A stretch of 64,000 nucleotides of DNA from Salinivibrio sp. ES.052. GTDB lineage: Bacteria; Pseudomonadota; Gammaproteobacteria; Enterobacterales; Vibrionaceae. Below the pieces are notes generated by a model. That model was given only the letters and a program-made list of their open reading frames with translations. It was not told the DNA's origin and did not search any database. A program made the translations under genes and the position numbers. Positions 52,702 to 60,539 of this stretch are shown in pieces (positions within the stretch are counted from its first letter, which is position 1; the number at the start of each line of letters is the position of its first letter). The stretch spans positions 1,334,251-1,398,250 of the forward strand of contig NZ_FSRI01000001.1 in assembly GCF_900141775.1 (NCBI RefSeq), written 5' to 3'.

Positions 52702-53397
52702 TTATTCTCGCCCTGGTAGCTTCTTCCACGTCACTTTATCGCGTAGGTACGTGGGGCTTGCCAATTCTGCTGCTACCGCATCACCTGCTTGGTAGGCGTG
52801 CTGAGCAATGTCTATCATATCTTGCGCTTGAGGGTATAGCACCTCTGACACAACACTTTGCAGCGCCAAGCGGCTTGCTAGATCAGGATAGGCTGACCAG
52901 CCGGTTCCTGCCAATGTCCACACGCCTTCACTAGATTCAGGAGCCAGCGCTTCAGGCGCAACAACAGCCTCTTGGCCTAGGCGCTGCCAAAGACCAGTTT
53001 GTGTACGTTGGTACTGACCGACGTACAACTCTCCCATCCGCGCATCAATCGCGGCCAAGACATGGGTTGCACCGCTAAGGCGATAACTTTGTGCCGCCAT
53101 GGCTTCCAACGTAGAAACCCCAATCATGGGTAAGTCTGCGCCAAAAGCCAAACCTTGTGCAATACCAATGCCAATCCTTACGCCGGTAAAGCTACCCGGC
53201 CCTCGGCCAAAAGCCAGTGCATCCAATTGGGTTAACGCAATCCCTGCCTCCGCCAGTACTTCATCAACCATCGGCAAGATCTTAGTGGTGTGTTCGCGAG
53301 GGGCAATTTCACTGCGTGCAATCACTTGATCACCACAGCAAAGTGCAACTGAACAGTTCTCCGTCGCCGTATCAACGGCAAGTATTTGTAGCGTCAT
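52702..53397 (-). CDS. tsaB: tRNA t6A biosynthesis protein TsaB
   Basis: A 231-residue inactive-homologue of the ASKHA family that scaffolds TsaD and TsaE in making threonylcarbamoyladenosine at tRNA position 37. [15 protein letters not shown]-type start ([15 protein letters not shown]), [12 protein letters not shown] and GVSTLEAMA are diagnostic. Its ATG follows the yoaA stop directly, so the two are coupled. Confidence 0.96.
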   Translation of the reverse strand: MTLQILAVDTATENCSVALCCGDQVIARSEIAPREHTTKILPMVDEVLAEAGIALTQLDALAFGRGPGSFTGVRIGIGIAQGLAFGADLPMIGVSTLEAMAAQSYRLSGATHVLAAIDARMGELYVGQYQRTQTGLWQRLGQEAVVAPEALAPESSEGVWTLAGTGWSAYPDLASRLALQSVVSEVLYPQAQDMIDIAQHAYQAGDAVAAELASPTYLRDKVTWKKLPGRE

Positions 53398-55368
53398 TTA
53401 ACCCTCTATAGGTTGATGTAATGGATGCGAATTCACGTTTTCAGTCTCAGTCTCGATCTCGGTGCCCGACAAAAAAGCGTCAATATGGTTAAGATCCCGA
53501 GTTCGAGGAATGGCAGGTAAACTGCGTAAAAAGGTCGCGCCATAGGCACGGGTCACTAATCGATTATCACAGATAATTAATGCCCCATAATCCTGTTGAT
53601 CACGAATCAACCGCCCTACACCTTGTTTTAGCGTGATCACGGCCTCAGGGATTTGCACTTGCGCAAAGGGGTCACCACCTTGCAATTTACAATCTTCGAT
53701 CCGTGCTTTTAATAAAGGATCGTCCGGGGAGGCAAAAGGAAGTTTATCGATGATCACACAGCTCAGCGCTTGCCCACGCACATCAATGCCTTCCCAAAAG
53801 GCTCCCGTTGCCACCAGCAATGCATTGCCCAACGACAAATATTCTGCCAATAGGCGCTGCTTGGGCATCTCTCCTTGCATGAGGACGGGCAATGACAGCT
53901 GCTCACGAAACAAGGCTGACAGCTCTCGCACCATTTGATGCGAAGTACATAAGAAAAAACAACGGCCTTGGTTACGTTCAATCACCGGCCCCAATAACGT
54001 AGCCAACTTGTTGGCTCGACGGTAGCTATTGGTCTCGGGGACATGGCGAGGCACGCAAAGCCTAGCCTGATTGGGGTAGTCAAAGGGGCTTTCCAATGTC
54101 ATTTGTTGCTTGGCATCGATCCCTAGTCGATGATTAAAGTGAGAAAAATCTCCTTCAACGGCCAAGGTGGCAGAGGTAAAGATCCATGCGCCACCCTGTT
54201 CGGCCATTTGCTCACGGAAACGATCCGCAACGGATAATGGCGTAATGTTCAAGCTGAAATGATGGCGCGTGCATTCATACCAGTAAGAATAGCCGGTCAC
54301 GGACGTATCTCGTAATCGAGTCAGACGCGCCTTAAATAGAGTAATACGGTCGAAAGCTGCGTCAAGTAATTGACACCTTCCCAGCGATAGTTTGACCACA
54401 TCATGGACTAAATCCAGTGCATCGGCCAACCGTACCAACTCTTTTTCGACCACAGGTGACACTTGAAGCTCGCGCCAATTACCTCGAAACCCTGGCTCCC
54501 CCATCACTAACCGCATATCCATCGACGCTTGCGAGAGACGATCTGCCACTTTTTCAAGTTGGCGGGTGTCACGAAGCTCGGTCCGGTAGGCGATATGAAT
54601 GTCTTTGGCGGCGTCTTGGAGCTGGCGACTCGATAAAGACTGACCAAAATATTGGCTGGCGATATCTGGCAATTGATGCGCCTCATCAAACACCATCACT
54701 TCCGCCTCAGGGATCAGCTCACCAAACCCGGTTTCTTTGATCGCCACATCCGCCAAAAATAAATGATGATTCACCACCACCACATCGGCATCCATCGCAC
54801 GACGTCGGGCTTTGACCACGTAACAGTCTTCATAGCTGGGGCACTCTTTCCCCAGACAGTTATCATTGGTGGAGGTCACAACAGGAATGAGCGGGCTATC
54901 TTCGGCAAGGGCATCACATTCACTCAAATCTCCCGATTCAGTATACGATGACCACTCACGAATTTTGACCAACTGACTAAGGTGTCCAGGCTCACTATCA
55001 GGGCGATGACATTCGCTGATTTGCCGCTCTAAACGTTCAGGACAAAGATAATTCACCCGGCCTTTCAGTAACGCTGTAGTACCAGTATAGCCCAGTGTCG
55101 ATTTCATTAACGGCAAGTCACGATGATAAAGCTGTTCTTGCAGGTTTTTCGACCCGGTGCTGATGATGGCTTTTTTGCCACTCAATAAAACAGGCGCAAG
55201 ATAGGCATAGGTTTTCCCGGTCCCTGTGCCCGCTTCAACCACTAACTGACCTTGATCGCGAATAGCCGTATCAACGGCAATCGCCATATCTGTTTGCGGC
55301 TGACGAGGCACAAAGCCATCAATCGCTTTAGCCAGCGCACCAGCCTCTGAGAAAACCTTACGGATCAT
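53398..55368 (-). CDS. yoaA: DinG-family DNA helicase YoaA
   Basis: 656 residues from the ATG at 55368 (MIRKVFSEAGALAKAI). An XPD-like superfamily 2 helicase: Walker A EAGTGTGKT (residues 45-53), a 4Fe-4S domain with cysteines in YLCPERL and CLGKECPSYEDC, DEAH box, and motif VI QGVGRLIRD. E. coli YoaA helps tolerate replication-blocking lesions together with HolC. The frame is open 67 codons further upstream with no homology, overlapping divergent purU, so the internal start is preferred. Confidence 0.94.
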   Translation of the reverse strand: MIRKVFSEAGALAKAIDGFVPRQPQTDMAIAVDTAIRDQGQLVVEAGTGTGKTYAYLAPVLLSGKKAIISTGSKNLQEQLYHRDLPLMKSTLGYTGTTALLKGRVNYLCPERLERQISECHRPDSEPGHLSQLVKIREWSSYTESGDLSECDALAEDSPLIPVVTSTNDNCLGKECPSYEDCYVVKARRRAMDADVVVVNHHLFLADVAIKETGFGELIPEAEVMVFDEAHQLPDIASQYFGQSLSSRQLQDAAKDIHIAYRTELRDTRQLEKVADRLSQASMDMRLVMGEPGFRGNWRELQVSPVVEKELVRLADALDLVHDVVKLSLGRCQLLDAAFDRITLFKARLTRLRDTSVTGYSYWYECTRHHFSLNITPLSVADRFREQMAEQGGAWIFTSATLAVEGDFSHFNHRLGIDAKQQMTLESPFDYPNQARLCVPRHVPETNSYRRANKLATLLGPVIERNQGRCFFLCTSHQMVRELSALFREQLSLPVLMQGEMPKQRLLAEYLSLGNALLVATGAFWEGIDVRGQALSCVIIDKLPFASPDDPLLKARIEDCKLQGGDPFAQVQIPEAVITLKQGVGRLIRDQQDYGALIICDNRLVTRAYGATFLRSLPAIPRTRDLNHIDAFLSGTEIETETENVNSHPLHQPIEG

Positions 55369-55527
55369 TGAATAAATACACAGGGGGAAAGCGGGCATTA
55401 TGCCAAACCCCTTAAAGGGATGGAACCATTCACAACGTAAACCGGATACAACAAAGAAAATCACTTTGACCTGGTAGGCCAGACAGGGTAAAACCAAGGG
55501 TTTAATAATAAGTAGCACACTATCAAC

Positions 55528-56361
55528 ATGGAACGAAAAACACTTCTCACGGACTGTCCTGACGCCCAAGGTTTAATTGCCACCATTACCACTATTTGTT
55601 ACAAGCATCAGCTCAATATTATTCATAATCGCGAGTACGTGGATAATGCCACCGGGCAGTTTTATATGCGCACCGAGTTAGAGGGAGTTTTTAATGATCA
55701 TACCCTGCTACTCGACCTTGACCACGCTCTACCACCAGGCAGTCAACGCCAATTGGTTGGCTCACGACGCAAGCGTGTGGTGATTATGGTGACCAAAGAA
55801 TCGCATTGTCTTGGTGATATTTTGATGAAAGCCTATGATGGCTCACTCGATATCGAGATTGCTGCTGTCGTGGGAAATTACGACAAGTTACAACGCTTAA
55901 CGGAGCGATTTGATATCCCGTTTCATTATGTTAGCCATGAAGGTCTGAGCCGTCACGCGCATGAACAAGCGATGCTCAAGGCCATTCAAAACCACCAGCC
56001 TGATTATATCGTCTTAGCGAAATATATGCGGGTGCTGACACCTGACTTCGTTGCACAGTACCCCCACAGGATCATTAATATTCACCATAGCTTCTTGCCT
56101 GCCTTTATTGGGGCCCGTCCCTATCACCAGGCCTTTGAACGCGGAGTTAAAATCATTGGTGCGACTGCCCACTTCGTGACTAATGACTTGGATGAAGGTC
56201 CCATCATTGGTCAAGATGTGATTCACGTTGACCATAGTTTTAGCGCACAGGATATGGCAAAAGCCGGCCGCGACGTAGAAAAAAGCGTCCTCAGCCAAGC
56301 TATCGCTTGCGCGGTTGAAGATCGCGTGTTTGTCCACGGCAACAAAACCGTGATCCTGTAG
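55528..56361 (+). CDS. purU: Formyltetrahydrofolate deformylase
   Basis: A 277-residue PurU, hydrolysing 10-formyl-THF to formate and THF to balance one-carbon pools. The N-terminal ACT domain (about 1-80, LTDCPDAQGLIATIT) senses glycine and methionine in E. coli. The catalytic formyltransferase-like domain has INIHHSFLPAFIGARPYHQA and the terminal GATAHFVTNDLDEGPII, with the Asn/His/Asp active-site set. No strong ribosome binding site is visible. It is convergent with yecM. Confidence 0.95.
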   Translation: MERKTLLTDCPDAQGLIATITTICYKHQLNIIHNREYVDNATGQFYMRTELEGVFNDHTLLLDLDHALPPGSQRQLVGSRRKRVVIMVTKESHCLGDILMKAYDGSLDIEIAAVVGNYDKLQRLTERFDIPFHYVSHEGLSRHAHEQAMLKAIQNHQPDYIVLAKYMRVLTPDFVAQYPHRIINIHHSFLPAFIGARPYHQAFERGVKIIGATAHFVTNDLDEGPIIGQDVIHVDHSFSAQDMAKAGRDVEKSVLSQAIACAVEDRVFVHGNKTVIL

Positions 56362-56389
56362 CTAGATCATCACGCCGTAAAGCCGGCGA

Positions 56390-56965
56390 TTAAACGCTGG
56401 CTTCACTGGCAATAATATCGCTTAGCGAAAAGGGATGGAACTTGACACACACGCCGTTTTCTTTGAATGCAATGGTTGGGTTCGCTAATCGCTCGCCACT
56501 CGCTCGCGGCTCACTGCGCTTTATTTTTACCGTCTCAATGCATGCCGCGCGCGCTAATAGCCCCGGAAAGTGTGTTGTCAGTGCCTTTTCCAACTCGGCC
56601 ATTGTCGCCGCGAAGCATGGCACAACAAACTCCACATGCTCCCAGCCTTGCTGCTCATACCGCTTTTGACTCGGAAAGGGCAGTTCAATCAGCGCCGTTT
56701 GCCATCCGCCAAGCTTAATCGGCGCCTTTAATTGGTAAATATGGATCGGCCGTCCATTCACTGATGCTTGCGAGATCAATGTTCCTTGCTCGGCTAAATC
56801 GTCGGCTAGCCTTAACGTCAATGCCTTATCATGCGTACGGATCGCAATGTGATCGAGTGTGAGTGCAGAACAATCAATCGCAAGGTTATCAAGCAACTGG
56901 TTGATTTTATCTGAAAATGTGGCTTTATCTCGCATCAGCGATGTCCAGTTGATGGCATCATGCAT
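56390..56965 (-). CDS. yecM: YecM-family VOC-fold protein
   Basis: A 191-residue protein aligning well with E. coli YecM, a vicinal-oxygen-chelate-fold protein with a conserved metal-site-like His/Glu set: DHIAIRTH, ELPFPSQKRYEQQGWEHVEFVVP, LANPTIAFKENGVCVKFHPFSLSDIIASE. Its function is unknown. GAGAGG precedes the ATG. E. coli also places yecM directly beside argS. Confidence 0.9.
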   Translation of the reverse strand: MHDAINWTSLMRDKATFSDKINQLLDNLAIDCSALTLDHIAIRTHDKALTLRLADDLAEQGTLISQASVNGRPIHIYQLKAPIKLGGWQTALIELPFPSQKRYEQQGWEHVEFVVPCFAATMAELEKALTTHFPGLLARAACIETVKIKRSEPRASGERLANPTIAFKENGVCVKFHPFSLSDIIASEASV

Positions 56966-57090
56966 AGTGACCTCTCAGGGTTAAAAGGTGCTCGTTGTAT
57001 TCCGGCGCGTAAAGATATCAAGGAAGGCGTTGAATAACTATTGCCAATGCCTGCTGTTTTATGGGTATCATTAGGGATTGTCCGCGTCGA

Positions 57091-57118
57091 TTGACGTCAT
57101 GGTTCGCAACACTACAGC
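57091..57118 (+). promoter_or_regulatory. Putative argS promoter
   Basis: TTGACG (57091-57096) and TACAGC (57113-57118) are separated by 16 bp, a fair sigma-70-type match. The predicted start, near 57125, falls at the base of the 12-bp stem-loop described next. Confidence 0.4.
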
Positions 57119-57121
57119 ATC

Positions 57122-57173
57122 CCGCCAACACTGTGCTTGCACGCTCAATGATGCTTCAGTGCAGTGTTGGCGG
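57122..57173 (+). repeat. 12-bp stem-loop in the argS leader
   Basis: CCGCCAACACTG (57122-57133) and CAGTGTTGGCGG (57162-57173) are perfectly complementary with a 28-base loop, 77 bp before the argS start. No T run follows, so it is not a simple terminator. If the promoter guess is right, it forms the 5' end of the argS mRNA. Confidence 0.6.
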
Positions 57174-57249
57174 ATTCTTGTATTAATAAGCTGGAAGCCC
57201 ACATAACGGGTCGTTCATAATCAGCCCGGCTAGTAGTAAAGGTAAGCAA

Positions 57250-58980
57250 GTGAATATTCAAAGTCTTCTCAACGAAAAAGTTTCTGCTGCGATGGTTGCG
57301 GCGGGTGCGCCTGAGGGCACGCCAGCGGCAGTGCGTCAGTCTGCAAAACCACAATTTGGTGATTATCAAGCCAATGGCGTGATGGGTGCAGCTAAAAAGC
57401 TAGGATTTAACCCACGCGAATTTGCTCAAAAGGTATTGGATACACTCGACCTTGGTAGCATGGCAAGTAAAACGGAGATTGCCGGTCCCGGCTTTATTAA
57501 TATCTTCTTAAATGATCAGTGGTTAGCCAAACAAGCTGATGCCGCACTCTCTGATGATCGCCTCGGCGTTCAACAACAGACAACACAAAATATTGTGGTG
57601 GACTATTCGGCGCCAAACGTCGCCAAAGAAATGCACGTCGGCCACCTACGTTCCACCATTATTGGTGATGCGGTGGTTCGCACACTGGAGTTCTTAGGCC
57701 ACAAGGTAACCCGAGCGAACCATCTTGGTGATTGGGGCACCCAATTCGGTATGTTAATCGCCAACCTTGAGCTACATGAGTCACGCGGTGATGATGTATC
57801 AATGGAACTCGGGGATATTGAAAACTTCTATCGTGAATCTAAAGCGCGCTATGACGAAGACGAGGCATTTGCGGCAACAGCACGTGACTATGTCGTACGC
57901 CTACAGCGCGGTGATGCGTACTGTAAAGAAAAATGGGAGAAGCTGGTTAAAGTGACGCTAGAGCAAAATCAGCAGAACTATGACCGTCTTAACGTCTCCC
58001 TGACCCAAAAAGATGTGATGGGCGAGAGCCTTTACAATGATATGCTCCCAGGTATTGTTGAAGACTTAAAAGCCAAAGATATCGCGGTCGAAGATGATGG
58101 CGCGCAAGTAGTATTCCTAAACGAATACAAAAACAAAGATGGCGAGCCAATGGGTGTTATCATCCAAAAACGTGATGGTGGCTACTTGTACACCACAACG
58201 GATATCGCCTGCGCTAAATATCGTTATGAACAATTTAATGCTGATCGCGTGCTGTATTTTATTGATTCGCGTCAGCATCAGCACCTGATGCAAGCTTGGA
58301 CGATTGTTCGCAAAGCAGGCTATGTGCCAGAGTCAGTCAGTCTTGAGCACCATGCATTTGGTATGATGTTGGGCAAAGATGGCAAGCCATTCAAAACACG
58401 TTCAGGTGGCACCGTTCGTCTTGCGGATCTGCTCGACGAAGCTGAAACCCGTGCTAAAGCACTGATTGCCAATAAGAATCCAGAGATGGATGCCGACTTA
58501 CAGCGTGAAATTGCAACCACAGTCGCGATGGCCGCGGTTAAATATTCGGATCTGTCGAAGCACCGTACCACTGACTACATCTTTGACTGGGACCACATGC
58601 TGGCCTTTGAAGGGAATACCGCTCCCTACATGCAATACGCCTATACGCGAGTTGCCTCGGTGTTCGCAAAATCAGGGGTCGATCGTGACTCCCTTGACGG
58701 CGAAATGGTCATTGAGCATGAAAAAGAGAAAGCATTGGTTGCTAAGCTACTTCAATTTGAAGAAGCCGTGAAATCCGTCGCCCGCGAGGGTCAACCACAC
58801 TTAATGTGTAGTTACCTTTTTGAACTTGCTGGGTTATTCTCCAGTTTCTATGAAGCTTGTCCGATCTTGCTTTCAGAAGGACAAACACGCCAAAGCCGTC
58901 TACGCATGGCAGCACTGACAGCGAAAACCATCAAGCAAGGCTTGTCACTATTGGGTATCAACACGCTTGAGCGTATGTAG
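57250..58980 (+). CDS. argS: Arginyl-tRNA synthetase
   Basis: A 576-residue class I synthetase. The N-terminal Add-1 domain (1-110) recognises the tRNA elbow, the HIGH-like motif is HVGHLRST, and KMSKS is replaced, as usual in ArgRS, by the [12 protein letters not shown] segment. The C-terminal DALR anticodon domain ends in [12 protein letters not shown]. The start codon is GTG with a weak AAGGTAA upstream. Confidence 0.97.
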   Translation: MNIQSLLNEKVSAAMVAAGAPEGTPAAVRQSAKPQFGDYQANGVMGAAKKLGFNPREFAQKVLDTLDLGSMASKTEIAGPGFINIFLNDQWLAKQADAALSDDRLGVQQQTTQNIVVDYSAPNVAKEMHVGHLRSTIIGDAVVRTLEFLGHKVTRANHLGDWGTQFGMLIANLELHESRGDDVSMELGDIENFYRESKARYDEDEAFAATARDYVVRLQRGDAYCKEKWEKLVKVTLEQNQQNYDRLNVSLTQKDVMGESLYNDMLPGIVEDLKAKDIAVEDDGAQVVFLNEYKNKDGEPMGVIIQKRDGGYLYTTTDIACAKYRYEQFNADRVLYFIDSRQHQHLMQAWTIVRKAGYVPESVSLEHHAFGMMLGKDGKPFKTRSGGTVRLADLLDEAETRAKALIANKNPEMDADLQREIATTVAMAAVKYSDLSKHRTTDYIFDWDHMLAFEGNTAPYMQYAYTRVASVFAKSGVDRDSLDGEMVIEHEKEKALVAKLLQFEEAVKSVAREGQPHLMCSYLFELAGLFSSFYEACPILLSEGQTRQSRLRMAALTAKTIKQGLSLLGINTLERM

Positions 58981-59022
58981 CTCCTGCCTATCACCAATAC
59001 GCAACCATCTGCACTAGCCAAG

Positions 59023-59045
59023 AGCCCACCCCTAATAGGTGGGCT
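59023..59045. terminator. Bidirectional terminator between argS and the DUF924 gene
   Basis: AGCCCACC (59023-59030) pairs with GGTGGGCT (59038-59045) around a seven-base loop; GTTTATT follows on the plus strand. Confidence 0.75.
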
Positions 59046-59047
59046 GT

Positions 59048-59656
59048 TTATTCACCTTGACCAAAACGCTGTTCAGTCTCACTCAGCCATAGGCGTTCCT
59101 CTGGCGTTGATAGCCGCCCCATCACCGCATTACGATGCGGGAACCGACCAAATGTACTGATAATATCGTAGTGTTGGCGTGCATAATCATAGTACTGCTC
59201 ATACCAATGCCTCGCCTCGACACTTACGTGTTGACGCAATTGATCAAACCGGAACAAGGCTTCTTGTTGGTCCGCTTCATCTTCAGCGTGCTCTAACGGA
59301 AGATAGAAAAAAACACGTTGCAGGGGTGCCAGAGTTTGGTCATCCCCTTTCGCCAAGCCTGCTTTACAAAGCGCCAGCGCTAACGCGTCATAGCGATATG
59401 CGGCAGAAAGGCCGCGATAGAGGTTACGCGGAAATTGATCAAGCAAGATGATAAGCGCTAGCCGCCCTTCCGCGGTATCGACCCAATGATTCAGTGAGCC
59501 AGCACCCGCTGCACTGACCCAAGTTTGAAAGCGCGATCGAATAATGTCATCTGTTTCCGAGCCTCCACCAAACCACCGCTCTTGGCATTCGGAGGAGGGG
59601 ATTTGGCGCTCATCGTCCTCACCAAACCAGAAAACTAAGACGTCTTGATAGTGCAT
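59048..59656 (-). CDS. DUF924-family protein
   Basis: A 202-residue all-helical DUF924 (YmdB-unrelated, TPR-like fold) protein: VLVFWFGEDD at the N-terminus, then RLALIILLDQFPRNLYRG, VFFYLPLEHAED and FGRFPHRNAVMGR are the family hallmarks. No biochemical function is established. AGGAGG precedes the ATG. It stands alone between argS and the HIT gene. Confidence 0.88.
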   Translation of the reverse strand: MHYQDVLVFWFGEDDERQIPSSECQERWFGGGSETDDIIRSRFQTWVSAAGAGSLNHWVDTAEGRLALIILLDQFPRNLYRGLSAAYRYDALALALCKAGLAKGDDQTLAPLQRVFFYLPLEHAEDEADQQEALFRFDQLRQHVSVEARHWYEQYYDYARQHYDIISTFGRFPHRNAVMGRLSTPEERLWLSETEQRFGQGE

Positions 59657-59823
59657 GCCACCTCCTATCGTGCTTTAACACGGGCTTTAATATCAATGGC
59701 CTGTTCTAAGCGTACGTGCTTTTTAAGTGTGATGACCTAATTCCTAGCGCAGAGTTAAGACTTTGTGACCCTCTAGTGGGTTGTGATGTAAGCTAGACGC
59801 ATGTATTTCAATACGGGGTCTAT

Positions 59824-60252
59824 ATGTCTTTTTCACTTCACTCACGTTTAGCGGCCGACAGCACTTATGTTGGTGATTTTCCACTCTGTCAGTTACGTCT
59901 CGCTCACGCTGATATTGGCCCATGGCTGTTATTGATCCCTAGACAACCTCATTTAAGGGAAATTCATCACCTTGGCCCAACGGATCAACACGCTTTATGG
60001 CAAGAATCCGCTCAAGTATCTCGTTGCCTAGAAACCCTCTTTACTCCCGATAAACTCAATATTGCCGCGATTGGGAACATTGTGCCACAGCTTCATCTTC
60101 ACCATGTCGCCCGATACCAAAATGACGCGGTGTGGCCCAACCCTATTTGGGGTCATCTAGACGTCAGCCACCGCCCTGAGTCGCAACAAGCCACACTGGT
60201 GGCGCAGTTTCAAGATGCATTAGTCCCCGAAGGATTAGTCATTTATCCCTAG
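59824..60252 (+). CDS. HIT domain protein
   Basis: A 142-residue histidine-triad-superfamily protein. The active-site segment is QLHLHHVARY (near residues 95-104), an atypical HxHH form, with LLIPRQPHLREIHHL upstream. The WPNPIWG segment after the triad is shared with a Vibrio-type subgroup. HIT proteins are nucleotide hydrolases or transferases; the substrate here is unknown. The ribosome binding site is weak. It is followed by a strongly structured region that could terminate it. Confidence 0.85.
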   Translation: MSFSLHSRLAADSTYVGDFPLCQLRLAHADIGPWLLLIPRQPHLREIHHLGPTDQHALWQESAQVSRCLETLFTPDKLNIAAIGNIVPQLHLHHVARYQNDAVWPNPIWGHLDVSHRPESQQATLVAQFQDALVPEGLVIYP

Positions 60253-60367
60253 GCACGCTTCGTTACTTTCGTCAAAACCCCCAAGCCAAGACCATAAAAT
60301 AATTAAAAATCAACAATTTATTTTTTATGAGAGATTGGCGGATTTTTCATAACAGTGGCAGAAAGAA

Positions 60368-60492
60368 TTGGGTTAAATTAGAGGCCTCTTGATAACCATT
60401 TCAACTGGGTGGGCTCGCCCCACCTCCGGCAGCAAGCGAAGGTGTCTTTGACACCCGTGGCATGGCTCCCCGGCTGTGCCACGTTTTTCTTT
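60368..60492 (+). ncRNA. Candidate small RNA with three tandem hairpins
   Basis: Three compact hairpins lie in 80 bases: GGTGGG/CCCACC (60408-60424), GGTGTC-TTT-GACACC (60441-60455) and CGTGGCA/TGCCACG (60456-60483), the last running into TTTTTCTTTT. An alternative CACCT/AGGTG pairing (60421-60443) would exclude the first two. A possible promoter, TTGGGT (60368-60373)-N17-GATAAC (60391-60396), would start an RNA near 60403 of about 88 nt. I recognise no known family; it could instead be the 3' end of the HIT gene mRNA. Confidence 0.4.
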
Positions 60493-60539
60493 TCACACTA
60501 TTGTTAACTATTCGCACGTCAAAGCGTCGGCCTGGATTA

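Noticed and set aside
55369-55569. 67-codon N-terminal extension of yoaA
   Set aside because: Overlaps the start of divergent purU and has no family similarity; the helicase starts at 55368.
60385-60492. Signal recognition particle RNA or a cyclic-di-GMP riboswitch at the structured region
   Set aside because: The SRP core (GGTCCGGAAGGAAGCAGCC-type) and the GEMM core are absent; only short accidental matches such as CCTCCGGC occur.
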